NCBI GenBank assembly: GCA_963575745.1
Contig: CAUYUJ010000336.1
Location: 999,247 to 1,063,246, forward strand
Source of the DNA: Prorocentrum cordatum
Taxonomy: Eukaryota > Sar > Dinophyceae > Prorocentrales > Prorocentraceae
Direction of reading: 5' to 3'
Length of the DNA: 64,000 nt
In this document: piece after piece, positions 1 through 11,995 of the stretch
How positions within the stretch are numbered: position 1 is the first letter of the stretch
How the letters are laid out: the number at the start of each line of letters is the position of its first letter
Notes under the pieces: generated by a model
The model's input: only the letters and a program-made list of their open reading frames with translations
The model's database searches: none
What the model was told of the DNA's origin: nothing
Translations under genes and position numbers: made by a program

Positions 1-1000
1 GGTGGCGGGGTGGGGCGGTGGGGGGCGGGGGGGGGGGCGGGAGGGGGTGCAGAGGGGATTGGCGGGGGGGTGCGCGGGGGGTTGGCGGAACACGTTTTGG
101 GGGTGCATATGGGGTCCTTGTCGGACCTACAGCGCGGCACCCTCAGACCCTCCACAGGAACCTCTGGAGGCTTCCCGGGGCCCGAGAAGGGCCTCAAATT
201 TGAGAATTCTCGGTCCTACTCCTCGGCTATCTGGATCGAGGCGCTCCTCAATGTTCGATCACCCTCGGTCCTCAACCCCTCTTTTCCTCCTCGTCCTCGA
301 CCCCGATCCCCCCGACCCTCGACCCCCGATCCTCCCCGACCATAGACCCTCTTTGGCTTCAAAGAAACGGGTCCAAGAAGACACGAGATGTTGGACCTGG
401 GCACCTTCCCCAAGACCACATTCCATTTCGATGCGTTTCTTGATGGCCCCGGGACCTGGGGGGACCTAAACGTTGCTTTTAGTATGTTTGTTTTTGCTTC
501 GTTTTGCTCTACCTGTTTTACTGCACCCCCCTCCCAAACCGAAAAACATGACACCGCCGAAGTCCAGCAAAACAGCGTTTAGGTTCTGCCCTGCTTGGGA
601 ACGGCTCAAATAACCCGAGCACGGCGAAAAACCGCAGGGACCGTTCCCCCCTCGGGATCCGCTCCCTCCATAGCGAGGAACCTGCTCGGCCCCGTGGAGA
701 CGGACTGGCAGGCGCCCGACCCCAAACGGGCGCGCCCAGGGAGGCGGGGCCGACCCCGCTCAGCGCTCCCCTGACGGATACACTACTCACGGGCACTTTG
801 GCCAAAGACCCAGTGAGCCCGTCCCTCCCCGACACGCGGACAATGCTGCGATGCACGACAGAGGCCCTCGAGCGACAACTTTCGGCGGGTTTCCAACGTA
901 CCCGCTACGGTGCCACTGACCCGCGGGGCCACGACGAGAGCAGCAGGCTGGCTCGCAGACGGGCAGGCCGACGCCAACAGAGGGCGCCCAGCATCGAATC
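1..1000. other. GC-rich DNA, no gene recognised
   Basis: The first 45 bases are almost pure G. The rest is GC-rich, with several overlapping open frames on both strands but none with recognisable motifs or balanced composition. No SL relic, RNA gene or transposon motif was found. Confidence 0.5.
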
Positions 1001-1225
1001 GGGAAAGCGAATCGAATCGAAATCGAAGGCGGATCGGGCCGTATCGGCACGGAGCGAGAACTGAATCGGATCGGACGCGCCAGGACGCACAACTGCGCCA
1101 TGCAAACGTCGGACCGAATCGGATCGAAGAAGATCGGAATCGAATCGGATCGGTCTAGCCGGAATCGGCATCGAGTCGGTTCGATCGGATCGAAGAATGG
1201 GCCCTGCCAGGGCGCATCGAGGGTG
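1000..1225. repeat. Degenerate GAATCG/ATCGGA short tandem repeat
   Basis: Words such as GAATCGGATCGG recur throughout in slightly changed form, giving an imperfect 5-6 bp periodicity. A similar but more decayed stretch rich in CGAACC lies at about 4670-4790. Confidence 0.6.
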
Positions 1226-1409
1226 AGAGAGAGAGAGAGAGAGTCGACGGTGGACAAACCTCCCTTTAGTAAACCACCCTTTAGTGAAAACGGCCTGGGA
1301 CCAGAATCGACGCGCCTGGACTCGCAAAAATGACGGCCGCGACGCCCCCTCGCGAACCGAAAACGGCCGATTCACTAATCGACGTGTCAGGGTAGGAGGT
1401 CTATCAATC

Positions 1410-1443
<34 letters not shown>
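1224..1443. repeat. Two (GA)n microsatellites
   Basis: GA dinucleotide runs occupy about 1224-1243 and 1412-1443, separated by unique sequence without a recognisable gene. Confidence 0.8.
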
Positions 1444-1449
<6 letters not shown>

Positions 1450-2523
1450 CGGAACAAGGGGGGGAGGGCGTCGCGCCGCCAAGGCCGCGCACCCGAGCGG
1501 GCGGAGGCCGCCGGCGGGCCGCCGCCGCCGCCTCTCCGGCATGGCGGCGGCCGCGCGGGGCGATGGCCGAGAGGCCAGCGTGCCTCCGAACCCCCTCCCG
1601 AAGGCTGCCTTCCCGCCTCCCTCCCCTGCCTCCCGCCCTGCTCCCTCTGGCCTCCCGCCCTTCATCGCTGCCCAGCCTGCGTGCCCTCGCCCCTCCTGCC
1701 TCCTCCCGTCCTCCCTCCTCCCCTCCCTCCTTCTCGACGTTGGGCAAACTTGGACGAGTGGGATTACAGCGTCATCCCCTCCCTCCTCCCTCTCCTTCTC
1801 CTTCTCCCCCTCCTGCTCCTCCCTCCCTCCCTCCCTTCTCTACTACTTCTTCCCCTCCCCACCTCCCGCCTCCCTCCCCATCCCCCTTCCCTCCATCACT
1901 CCTTCTTTCTCCCTCGTCCTCGTCCTCTTTCTCGTTTTCCTCGTCGTCGTCGTCGTCATCCTCCTCATCTTCATCCACCACCACCTCCTTCCTCCTCGCG
2001 TAACTTCGCGCTTTGCGCCGCGCGAAGCGCTCCTCTGTCGTCTCGCCTCAACACTTCCCTGGCCGAGGAATCTTCTGGGGAAGAGCGCACCTCCATCCTA
2101 AACCTTGGATCGTTACCATGTCCGTGCAAGCATAGTGCCCGCGCCCCGTGTTCCTTACGAGGATCCGGTGCAGCTTGCAGAGGGCGTAATTGGTTTGGGC
2201 CCCTTGGGAGGCCTCCACAGACCTCATGGCGTCTGCCGGTATTTCGGGGGAACCCTGGAAGCACCCGGGGATCGCCCCTTCCTCTTTTCAGGACCTCGAA
2301 GTCTATCCAGATGTTTGGATGTTCGGGCGTTTGGGAATCGGTTCCAAGCCCTGAGATCATCAGAAAACTACCTATACGACCACCCTGCGGGTGATAAAGA
2401 AGTTGTGGGGGGGTGGGGGGGGGCTCATGACGACAACTGTGATGAACGTGGTGCTGATGGGCGATGATGGTGTGGATGCCGTGGCGGATTTGTTTTTGTT
2501 CCTTCGCTTGGGCGATTTGTGTC
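1444..2523. other. C/T-rich region, no gene recognised
   Basis: From 1590 to 1990 the plus strand is strongly C/T-rich (TCC and CGT words). From 1990 to 2523 composition is more balanced, but no frame shows a known domain. Long open frames here arise from low complexity. Confidence 0.5.
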
Positions 2524-2705
2524 GTTCGGGGCAATGATGAGCAACCATGATGAGCAACCGGCGGGGCAATGATGAGCAACCATGATGAGCAACCATGATG
2601 AGCAACCGGCGGGACAATGATGAGCAACCATGATGAAGAACCAGCGGGACAATGATGAGCAACCATGATGAGCAACCATGATGAGCAACCGGCGGGCAAC
2701 CGAAC
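2524..2705. repeat. 12/27-bp minisatellite (ATGATGAGCAACC)
   Basis: The word ATGATGAGCAACC recurs about ten times, alone or with an added CGGCGGGACA segment, making a compound 12-bp and 27-bp tandem array. Overlapping frames all read through it, so none is treated as coding. From 2706 to 3490 I see nothing definite. Confidence 0.8.
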
Positions 2706-3489
2706 GGACAACGTGGGCTACCGCTTGACAAGGCTGGGGGGGGGGGAAACATTTGTGTTGGCGGACCCCATAGCGACAGCAGGGTGCATTCATCTCGCTG
2801 GCCCACGCAGCTTCGCCTCGCCCGCACGCACGGCACGAGCACGAACTCGAAACTCGATTTCCCGGTGGGGGGACTCCGTTACACTGCGATCTCACCCCCC
2901 AACCTCCGACCCGCGACGAAACAGTGATCCTACTCCTCATTCGTCGAACTGGGCTGCCAGTACAGGGAGAGATAGCGAGAGGACAGCATCGGAGACGGTT
3001 CACGGGGCGTCAGAAAGGCAGGGCTCACCTACTCTTAAAAAAACTGTTTGAGCCACGATCGACAGGCAGAATTCGAAAACCATCCGCAAGTCGACTGTGC
3101 CAAATCTGATCCACAGAGCCCTGACACTGACAAAGATGAAATCAACGAGTGCAAGCTGTACGGGAACAAATGAGACATCACCCAGTTTACGTTTACTCGC
3201 TCCGAAGAAGATTCAGCAACACACGCGTTCAACAAGACTGGCAAGCAACGCGGGAAGCTGTCTTGCATGGGCCCCGTATTCTCCTCATCCTTCCTTTTCC
3301 CTCGCCCTCCCCGCTCGCCTCCCCTCTCGCCCTCCTCCTCCTCTTCCTCCATAATTAACTACTCAGTATGAATACTATTCTCCTCTCTGCCCTGAGTCTG
3401 TGGCGGAATCTGTCTCGGAGTGTTCGGCCCCCCCTTCGCGTATTGTTTTTCCACACAGGATGTCGGCGGGTTGGGCTTTCGCTTGTGTC

Positions 3490-3665
3490 TGAGGCGCTGG
3501 CCTCATTTACCGCTCGCTCCGAATCGTGCTCCCGCCGAAGCGCTGGCTTCATTTACGCGCTTCCGTTCATTCCGAATTGTGCTCCCGCTGCAGCGCTGGC
3601 TTCGTTTCCGCGCTTCCGCTCGCTCCGAATCGTGCTCTCGCTGCAGCGCTGGCGTCATTACCTCC
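3490..3665. repeat. About 50-bp tandem repeat, 3-4 copies
   Basis: Units carrying GCGCTGGC, then a C/T stretch and CTCCGAATCGTGCTC, recur at roughly 50-bp intervals with scattered substitutions. From 3666 to 4320 there is no recognisable gene, only a few CCATGCTA repeats near 3820-3890. Confidence 0.75.
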
Positions 3666-4319
3666 AGCGCGCATGGTTTCGGTACGTCCAGATCGGCCCC
3701 ACAATCGAGAACATGGCCCCCCGAAAAAACCATCGGCATTTCAGTGATTACACATCCGGTGTCGATTCGTCATTTCTGGGAGCCGCACAAACCCACCACT
3801 TTGGGGCGTCGCCACGCCATGCTATATCAAGCTACGCGCTGATGCTCAACACCATGCTATGCCATGTACTGCCATGCCATGCTACGACGTCCGATTGTGC
3901 GAATAGAAAAGAAATCTGCGCAATGGTAAGAATGGGAAGGACGGGTGGAACGTCTGATTTGACGCGAGCGCACCTAACTTGCCTTCCCCCCCTCCGCCTC
4001 CTGCCCCTCCTCGTCCTCTTCCGCCCTCGTCCGTCCCGCAATTGGAGCAGGCGCGCACGGAAGGCATCGCAATGCCCTCGGGCACTCCTTCGATCAACGC
4101 CGGTCCGGCGGGGGTCCCTTTGCGCCCCCGCCGGGTGCGGCGGCGAGCCAGCGAGACATGCGCGTTGCCGGCACAATAATTATGGCACGCGCAGAGACTG
4201 GGATGGGAATGGCACGAGCTGAAAAGGGGGAGAAACGAGGGGGCGGGAGAGGAGAGGAGGGGAAGGAGGCGACGGGGGAGGGGCAGGACAGCAATGAATG
4301 GAGTGGGGGGAGGGGAGTG

Positions 4320-4449
4320 TCAAAGCGAGTATCAAACAATATACACATTGATATATACATATAAATATATGTACATATATATACACACAAATGAATACAT
4401 ACAAACATATTAGAACCACGCGCGCGCTACGCAATCGCTTAGGTTCTAG
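4320..4449. repeat. AT microsatellite followed by a TAGAACC foldback
   Basis: An ATATAC-rich stretch runs to about 4410. It is followed by TAGAACC (4411-4417), a GCGCGC core and the inverse GGTTCTA (4442-4448). A cleaner copy with the same order lies at 30830-30898. Confidence 0.65.
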
Positions 4450-5999
4450 TCACGGCATCATGGCGCCAAAGGGTGCCACGGCCAGCAGTGTCATCGACAG
4501 CGGATCTCTTTCCAGAGGGTCCTGACGGCCGACCCTCCTGGACCCTTGGAAATCTCGTATTGTGCTGCCTCCATCCAGGCGTGCCTCCGTCGCAGTGTTT
4601 CATTCCAGGAAGGTTCCAGAATTGCCTGGACTGGACCAGGCTGCATCGAACGGCCGCGAACCAGCGCCCCCTCCAAAACGAATCGAGACGAACCAAAATG
4701 GTCACGGTAAAGACCCGAGACGAACCGAACCAAGATCGTTTGTGGACCGAATGGGGCCAAATCAGACCGCCACAAACCGAACCAGAGCGGCAAATCCACC
4801 CCAGGGAATGGGGAACGAAACCCGAGGCCCAACAGAGAACTGCCCGGACCCCCCCTTTGTTCGTCATCGTTGTCGGCCTCCCTCTCGCCCTTCGTGCTCG
4901 CCCTCGTCCTCGTTCGCATTCGTCTCCTCCCTGGCCTCTTCCTCCTCCTCCTCCTCCTCCTTCTCCTCCTCCTTCTTCCTTCTCGTCCGCTCTTGATGGA
5001 TTCTGGACCCTGGGCTTTGGGCCCCTGGCCCCAGGGACCCGCGATGACGCTTGTAGAATCTTTTTCGGCCCCTGGAATCCTCCACGACGCCCGTCCCCCC
5101 CCTCGGCCCCGCGAGTGCGGCCCCGGGACTTCGCGTCCAGGAGGAGGAGGAAAAGCAGGAGGAAGAGAAGGAAAGGCAGGAGGGGGAGGAGGGGGAGGAG
5201 GAGGAGGAGGAGGAGGAGGAGGAGGAGGAGGAGGAGGAGGAGGAGGAGGAGGGGCAGGGGAGGAGGAGCAGCATCAAAGGAGGAGGAGGTGCAAGGGTGG
5301 GGGCTGGAGGAGGAACAGGAGGATGGGCGAGCGAGCGAGCGACCTCGGCAGCAGTTCGACTTCGAGCGCGGGGCACGAGCCTAACAAAATTGGGCGCCTG
5401 TCAGCGTCCTGAATTGCTGTTGGTTCTGTCATTGGGCGAGGCGGAAGGACGCCTGAGGGAACCCGCGTGGGCCTATAGAGCCTTGGGCCCCTCGTCGGCC
5501 CTAGGCCGTCTCCATCCTCCTAATTAGAGCAAATCGAGAGGGCGAAACGCTAGGCTCAACCCTCCCAACCTGCAACTATATATGTAGTTACATGCTTAGT
5601 GGACGCTCAGGGCACACTCTGTATACAGGTATGCGCATCGCGTGCTCACTGCGCCGTGCTGTACGACATGCATGTGCGAGACATTGAACGTGACACTGCT
5701 ATTATATGTGCCAGTGCTGCCGCGCTCAAGGGTCTCAGAGAGAGCAGGAATCCTGGCCGTAGATGTCGTGGCTGCCACTTCGCCATGGCGGTGAAAGCAG
5801 AACTCGATCCAGACGGACAGAGCTCAATGTAAGTCAGATCCCTTGTATCGTTCCCAGCGTGTGGCCGTGGTTGTGGAACGTCTGACTCATGAAGGCAAAT
5901 AATAGGAATAGTATGCTGTAGTCTGTACCCAGCACGTGGCGGATGAGAGATGTAGTGGTAATCATGTACTGAACGACGCTGCTGAAGCCGATCGTCTGC
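4450..5999. other. Intergenic: CTC and GGA microsatellites, no gene recognised
   Basis: A CTC run lies near 4940-4985 and a GGA run near 5140-5290. The sequence on either side, up to the end of the LINE at 6.0 kb, has no recognisable protein motif. Confidence 0.5.
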
Positions 6000-6046
6000 A
6001 TGTCAAACAGCGGCAGGGCAAAAATGGCTTCGTGCACAGATGATAA

Positions 6047-7421
6047 TCATAGGCCCATGCGCTTCAGCATGTCCTTTGCTCGCTGACTTCCGCTGGTGGC
6101 CTGTCTTCGCAAACCTTCCAAGTGTACTGCAGCGTATATTACATCTGGCGGGCGCGCAGCTGGCTCTGAAGTGCGCGCTCGAGGGCGCTGGGCGGCGCTG
6201 ACCCCTGGATCGTTTTCCTCCCGCGTGCGTGATGGCTTGATGCACTGCCTGTCGAAGCTGCTGCACCGAGATTGCTGGCGGCTTGATCGGCTCCTTGGCT
6301 CCCTCGCCCTGCTGCTGCTCCCTGGCTCTGTTGTCCGCGGCGATGATCGATTCGTCCGCGAACGGATGACTGCAAGCGCGTTGCACATTATCTGCACCTT
6401 GAACTGTTTGGGCTGGTCCTTCTGGGCGTAGGCGGCCTTGACTCGGAAGTGTGGGATGAGGTCCCCCACGTGCAGACGCGACATCTTGCCCGCCAAAGTG
6501 ACGAAAACCTCGAGGGTCTCTGTCGATGGGCTCGGCAATCCCAATTGCGCCAGGCCCCCTAAGAAGGCGACCGCGATATGCATGCGCGGGCTGCCCAAGT
6601 CCTTCTCGCCTGCTTTGACCTTCTCCGCGTAGGCTGTGCCCATCTCCGTGCTCTGTTCCGTCGCCTCGTTCTGTGGGATCAGGTAGAAGTCCCAGGCCGA
6701 GCCCGCCTGGTGTCTGGACATCTGCATCGTGTTGAGAGCCGCGCGCTGCAAGGTCGTCCTCTCCTCGGGCTCTGCCTGCGTTCCTAATGCAGTCCCAGCA
6801 TTCGCGCGGCGTGGCTGGTGTCCAGTGCGATGGGGCGCGGGCGCCTGGCGTGGCCTCTGCGCTGGCGGCGCCGCGGCGGCGCTGGCTGCGTCGAGCGTCC
6901 CTGACGTCGGTCGCGCTCCCGTTGCCGTCAGCGTCCAGCCCGCTGGCCCTATCATCTTGTGGCTCTGGCCCAGGTGCGTGCTCGCGCACGTGAAGTAAGT
7001 GTGCGTGGAGATCTTGATGGACGGGGCCGCAATGTCCACGCGTGTAAGGTGGGCCAGGCTCGGGCCGAAAATCACACGAAACCGAACGAGTAGGGCACTT
7101 TCTCGGTGTCTTGCTTGCCATGGTCCACACGCGCCGAATGCATGATGCCTTGCTCGCAAATGATGACATACACCATAGACACGTATTTGCACGAATTGCT
7201 AGTGAGTGCTCATTGCGAAGCTGATGTGCGAAAATGACACGTGCATTGGGTGCCTTCATAGTCGGAAACGTCGCTCCGCAAGCTGTGCCGTCGTGTAGCT
7301 CGTGAATGCATAAGTACTCCCCCTCGTACTCCTCACCCTCATCGTGCAACGTGTGTCCTCGTGCATTCCGTTCATCGTCGTGTGCTCGCTCTAGCCATGT
7401 GCGCAGAATGCGCTTGTCCAT
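6047..7421 (-). pseudogene. LINE-a C-terminal zinc-finger region
   Basis: The first frame (from 7421) has a CIHELHDGTAC...HQLRNEH arrangement, a C2H2-like finger, followed by a second CLWC...C cluster. The following sequence is better preserved in the overlapping frame from about 7192, which ends at 6047 and is rich in Ala, Gln and Arg. The change of frame shows an indel near 7.15 kb. Zinc fingers after RT are common in LINEs and bind nucleic acid. Downstream of 6047 I found no tail repeat. Confidence 0.5.
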
Positions 7422-7593
7422 TTGGAATTTCTAAAAAAACTGATGCCGCCTCCGTACCGTTGAATAACTCAGTGATGTTGTTTGTGTCGTGCCATCCAGT
7501 CGTGCACTCTAAGTCTGGCCTGCATCCGTAGACCTGGTAGTGGATGCCGCTGTAGCGCTGTACTACCTTAGCTAGTGTGTTCAGATCACCGAA
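7422..7593 (-). other. LINE-a internal sequence with no open frame
   Basis: This gap between the post-RT and zinc-finger frames is probably part of the same element, with stops in all minus-strand frames. Confidence 0.4.
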
Positions 7594-8256
7594 CTACCGC
7601 TTTGCCCAGGGAGCGCTGTGCTCATGTACTCTGCCCGTGCTGTCTAGACGGCGGCGCTTGACGCATTCATCTAGACGAGTCGTGCCGAAAACCCCCATGA
7701 TGACCTGCTCATGCTTCCCAGGATCCCTGACGATTGTGCTAATCCGCCGAAGACGCTGCAACTGTAGCTCGACGGCCGTGGGCGAGATGTCCCAGTAGCT
7801 AAGTACTACACGCGCTGGCATGGTACGCGTGCGTCCATCTTCCAGTTTTTTTTTCGCAGCCCTGCCCTTCATGCGTCCCTGCAGCATTTTTACGATCACA
7901 CTGTCCAAACGATCAGTGAAGTCTTCTGGCAATACGAATGCTGAAAGTCCTGAGATAGCGGCATAATGAACAAAACAAAGGAAGAGCATGCGCTTCAATC
8001 TGTGCGGGAGCGGCTGGTGCCATGTATGTCCCATAGATCGCCATCCCGCACGAGCTGCCTTTATGCGCTTGTTGAGCTCGGTGCGCACGGCGCCGTCAAA
8101 AGGCAAGATGGGACCGAGCAGCCTTGCCTCCCTGTCAACAGTGCCCTTTACTAAGGACGGCGCGCAGAGCTGCTTGACGCATGCGAGCGAGCCGTGCCCT
8201 TCGATGTTCACGATGTGTGCTGTTTTCTGTTTGTTGAGGTAATGCCCTGTCTTCAA
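7594..8256 (-). pseudogene. LINE-a RT C-terminal (thumb/connection) region
   Basis: The frame follows the RT palm in the same direction. It contains ILKTGHYLNKQKTA (GxxxNxxKT-like), a RLLGPILPFDGAV segment at the place of the LG motif, then RAGWRSMGHTW, RLKRMLFLCFVHYAAISGL and SAFVLPEDF. This order of Trp, Gly and SGL motifs matches what is usually found after the RT of LINEs. No catalytic residues are expected here. Confidence 0.6.
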
Positions 8257-8307
8257 TATTTGCTCTTGCAGTAAGTCCGTTGCATGATTGGGCTGCGCTG
8301 CGATGTG

Positions 8308-8700
8308 CTATGCTGCTGGCTTGTAAGGATGTGCGTGCATGCGCGACAAGTCGTCGATGCACGTGCCGACAACGATGTCGATATTCTTGCTACTGATAAC
8401 ACTGCGCCCCGTAAGTAACTGATAACTAAAGTCTCCCTGGCGAAGTTCGCCGCACCACGTTTCAGTACCTGGTGTTAAAACGTCCACGGAATCCGCAGCC
8501 GCTAATGAGTGGCCAATGGCGCTCCCCCGATCGGCTCGAAAATCAATCTCCCCGTCGATACTAGTCACGCGAATGGCGGCGTTCTCTATGGCGGCTCTGA
8601 GAAACACCTGGTGCTCAGGAAGTGCGGTGCCTTCATGTAATTTCATGAAGGCAATCCCTCTTCGTGCACGCGAACGCGTTCGTGCCATCGAAGTTCGCGA
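8308..8700 (-). pseudogene. LINE-a reverse transcriptase, palm region
   Basis: The frame holds two RT landmarks: DRGSAIGHSLAAADSV, which resembles the glycine-rich motif B region, and VVGTCIDDLSRM, where IDD stands at the position of the YxDD catalytic loop. The finger region upstream (8.70-9.0 kb) is not clearly readable. The open frame extends upstream as Arg-rich sequence to 8844, which is probably not RT. The RT label rests on the IDDL motif, its spacing, and the flanking endonuclease and post-RT regions. Confidence 0.6.
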
Positions 8701-9199
8701 GCGCGTGCGATACTCGCGCGTCTCGACACCACCAGGCAGCAGAAGAAAGAGCAAGCAGGCAGCCCTCCCGACGTCGCCCTCTGATTCCCCCGCGTGCAAT
8801 GTCTCGTGGCACTGGCCCCTTCGCGCGCGTGAGAAGCTGCCCATAAAAAACTCATGCCGGAAGCGTCATAACAGTGTAGGGTCCTCTGACCCTTGGTGAC
8901 ATGCGACCCGCTGTGCTTGGGCTGAAAAAATGTGAGACCGCACTGCGCTCATGGGCATGAACTGCACCATTCTGATAAGGGTAAGTAAATCATTATATCA
9001 ACGAGAGAAGGTGCGCGGGACAAAGTAGTGCGTACCGTCATCGGTCGAATGCCTCTTACGATCAATGGCCATCAATAGTGCTTCTGACAAAAACTCTCCA
9101 AGCTGGGCAGACACGACGCTTCGGCGCCCGCCGATGGTACTTGATTTGGCCCATGCGGTCTGCCTGTGCCTGGTCGATTGCCAGTTCTGGAGGGACAAG

Positions 9200-9745
9200 C
9201 TAAGGTAAAAACTGATAATATGCAGCAAACTCTGCCCATTGAATAGGTACTGCTCCGAGCCCGCCGTCTTCAACTTTCTGTGCGGGTCCACTTGTTGCTT
9301 CATCAACTGCCATACCGTGCTCCGTGCCGAAGATGAACCGCTTCTCTGGCCCCCTTCCCGTGCCTGACAGAAAGGTCTTCAAATTATGCACCTGCGCCCA
9401 GTCACGTCGCTTCCATGCGTGCCCGAATTGTTGAGCAGTCTCTATGCGTCGTTCCAACGTGCGCCGTCGGCGCGCAGCTTGTAATTCACGAGTGAGCGAT
9501 CCAAGTTGTCTGCATATTTCATTGTAGCTAGCTTGATGCGGGTTCTCCTGGTCGAAGGCTGTGCTGCCTTCTCGCCCTGGTCGCTCACGAAGTTCTGCTC
9601 GTTGTCTGATCAGCGCGATCCTCTCTGCGCGCATGTGCTCGTACTTCTGGGAAGGATGTTCCCCTGGTGGAAAACTCGTTGCAGACGTTTGGGAATGCTG
9701 GCCCTCAACAAGCCCCATCCAGTTTGTACGTCGCCTTGCTCCCAC
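9200..9745 (-). pseudogene. LINE-a spacer between endonuclease and RT
   Basis: This 181-codon open stretch overlaps the end of the endonuclease frame in another frame. It is rich in Arg, Glu, Gln and Ala, with helical RERPGREG- and RELQAARRRR-like segments, as expected for the linker between endonuclease and RT. No catalytic motif is visible. It carries on in a decayed form to about 8998 (a GGRRSVVSAQLGEFL segment). Confidence 0.5.
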
Positions 9746-10735
9746 ATGTGTACGTCTTCTGGAATCTCTTCGGTGTTCCTCTCGAGTTCTCTCAGATACT
9801 CAATATGCAGATGGCCGTGCACATATGCGCCCATTATGGAGTCCCGATGTACCTGAGGGTGCTGAGAGCCTTTGTGTGCCAACTTCGCGTGGCTGTCTAA
9901 CTCCAAGAGCAGTGGAACATGGTCCTGCGGCAGAGTGGTCACGCGCCGTTGGAGGCGCCGTCCGAGCTCTCGAGGCGTCTTGATGGTGAAGACGCGCTGC
10001 ATGGGCTCGGTGTGCACGATGTAATGATCGGTATTGCTGCTAGCGGCACCGCTGAAGTACGTTGGCCCCGCATCCCAGAAACTACTTGCAAGGGCCAGGT
10101 GGTTCTCCTCAAGCGCGTCTCGAATGCGCTGCGAAACTGCTGTATCCATCCCTGGGCTTCTCATCCCAACTAGGTGATCAGCTCGATAGTACTTGCGTCC
10201 AGTGGCGTCTCTTCGGATGCCGAAAGAGCAATTCAGATATCCTCCCATGGTAATAAAACATTGATGCGCAAGCTTGTCAACTGTCTCGGTGAACCATGTC
10301 ATGCACCTATCGACCGCCTCTTCCAGCGGCGACGGCGTGGTGCCCTTGGGCGGCAGGTATACAGGAAAGACTGCCACCGTACTTGCTCCAAGGCGAAACT
10401 TGGCCATGGCGATCCGACCCGCGATGCCCCTGGACCGCGGTGGGAACAGAGTCTGCTGCAGAGCGCCCTTCATCTCAGCGTTGAACAGCACCGCCGGGCC
10501 GCGCGAACGGTTTGACCATCTTGAATTTCGGAACCCAAACTGGACACACGTGTGGTTCGGCAAGCTCGTCTGCGCCACGTCCTCGTCCTTCATTGCGGCT
10601 CGCCCTGTGCCGTTGAGCATCAGGATGTCGACTGTCGGCGCGAGGGGTCGATATTTCCTCCAGACGAGCGTGGCCAGCCCATTCCACATTATACGCCAAA
10701 GCTCTTAAGACCATGGCGAGAACGATTCCTGCGGG
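9610..10735 (-). pseudogene. LINE-a endonuclease (endonuclease/exonuclease/phosphatase fold)
   Basis: This is the DNA-nicking domain that would start target-primed reverse transcription. The start (RALAYNVEW) lies in one frame at about 10.73-10.69 kb, and the rest in another from 10689. The landmarks are in family order: a hydrophobic strand followed by GGYLN in place of the usual GDFN, then STDHYIVH and LPQDHVPLL, corresponding to the SDH and DHxPL catalytic motifs. The Asp-to-Tyr change in the GDFN motif and the frameshift near 10685 mean the copy is probably inactive. Family assignment is from these motifs. Confidence 0.7.
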
Positions 10736-10769
10736 CGGAGGGGAGGAAGGTTTGGAACTGCAGGCCAGC

Positions 10770-11220
10770 CTAGGCCTGCCGTCCCGCATGTTAGTGACCT
10801 CCACCCATGGGTTGCACGGCGTGGGAGGTGCGGGGGGAGCCCCTGCTGCGCTGCGAGCCACAGCAGCTCCTACAGGAGGATGGGGGGAAGGAGGAGGAGC
10901 GGGGGTGATGAGGGAGGGCAGGGGGGGGGGGGGGGGGGGGGGGGGAACCGGGGGATGAGTGGCGCGAGGGGCAGGAGGAACAGCAGCAGCAGCAGCAACG
11001 CCAGCAGCAGCAGGATGCGCAGAAGATCATGGGAAGGAGGGGGGAAACCAAGATGAGGAGGGGGATGAGGAGGAGGAGGGCGAGGCGGAGGAGGGGGGGA
11101 GGGGGGCGACGCAGAGGAAAAGGCACCCCCACATCAAAGACATCAAAGACAGGAGAATGACCCGCATGCGCCGAGGCATTGCACACTAAGACCATGGAAC
11201 AAATAATAAATAGAAAATGC
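10770..11220. repeat. Low-complexity block with G-run
   Basis: GGA-rich sequence surrounds a G homopolymer at about 10921-10945. A CAG-rich patch lies near 10980-11010. No gene is recognised. Confidence 0.6.
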
Positions 11221-11305
11221 AAGGGCGCGGGCCTGAACGGGTTGAACATAATGAACCAGTGGCTCAGCATGTAGACGCGCAGCCCCAGTTCAGGCCCGCG
11301 CCCTT
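11221..11305. repeat. 18-bp inverted repeat (foldback)
   Basis: The arm at 11221-11238, which includes GGGCGCGGGCCTGAAC, is repeated exactly in reverse complement at 11288-11305, with a 49-nt loop. It lies between LINE-a and the GT microsatellite. It could be a small foldback element or an RNA hairpin. Confidence 0.75.
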
Positions 11306-11352
11306 TCACCTGGGGACTGGGCCCCTGCGGGTGGTGGTGCGGGGGGTGGGGT

Positions 11353-11354
<2 letters not shown>

Positions 11355-11390
<36 letters not shown>

Positions 11391-11532
11391 TGTGTGCGTG
11401 CGTGCGTGCGTGCGTGCGTGCGTGTGTGTGTGTGTGTGTGGTGTGTGGTGTGTGGTGTGTGTGTGTGTGTGTGCGTGTGTGCGTGTGTGCGTGTGTGTGT
11501 GTGTGTGTGTGCGTGCGTGCGTGCGTTGTGTG

Positions 11533-11573
<41 letters not shown>

Positions 11574-11650
11574 GTGTGTGTGCGTGCGCGTGGTGCGCGT
11601 GCGCGCGCGCGCGCGCGCGGGCGGGGGGCGGTGGCGGGGGGGGGGGGGGG
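11355..11650. repeat. (GT)n microsatellite and G-run
   Basis: An interrupted GT/GC dinucleotide repeat of about 260 bp is followed by a G-rich tract ending near 11650. Its position 3' of LINE-b on the minus strand could make it a tail-associated repeat, but this is not shown. From 11651 to 11867 no gene is seen. Confidence 0.85.
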
Positions 11651-11867
11651 TGCAGGGAAAGGGGCGAGGGGGAAAGAAGGACCCAGCCTCAGGGAAGCGC
11701 CTGGGATTATACCTCTCAAGAGCTTGGACCTCTCACTGCTCTTCGTTGGCCTCGCGCACGGCGCAGACAGAGACAGTGCCTTCTGAGAGGGGGACTTCCC
11801 GCACAGCACACATACATAACATACTAGGCAACTCCGAAGAAACAACCCCTGCGGCATGGATGGAGCG

Positions 11868-11905
<38 letters not shown>
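11868..11905. repeat. C homopolymer, 38 bases
   Basis: An uninterrupted run of C lies about 90 bp beyond the RNase H end of LINE-b. Run length is likely unreliable in assembly. Confidence 0.9.
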
Positions 11906-11995
11906 TTGAGGAGGCGGGCAAGGGTCGGGGGCGACGAGATGCAGGGGGACCTGCTCTTGCCTGAGCAGCTGCGTAGGCAGTTGGCGCACCTAAAT

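Larger units (their letters stand above)
6020..10760 (-). mobile_element. Decayed non-LTR retrotransposon (LINE-a)
   Basis: Reading the minus strand from 10.76 kb down to 6.0 kb gives the LINE order: APE-type endonuclease, spacer, reverse transcriptase, post-RT region, then a Cys/His zinc finger. Every part is open but successive parts lie in different frames, so the element is broken by indels. The ends are approximate: no target-site duplication or poly(A)-like tail was identified. G/C-rich microsatellite DNA lies directly upstream (10.9-11.2 kb). Unlike LINE-b, no RNase H domain and no spliced-leader relic were found. Confidence 0.75.

Noticed and set aside
905-1747. Minus-strand 280-codon Arg-rich frame
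   Set aside because: It passes through GA and GAATCG repeats with no recognisable motif.
4687-4708. Leader-like sequence CCGTGACCATTTTGG on the minus strand
   Set aside because: Only about 15 of 21 positions match, the 3' end (CTCAAG) is lost, and it sits in a degenerate CGAACC-type repeat with no gene downstream.
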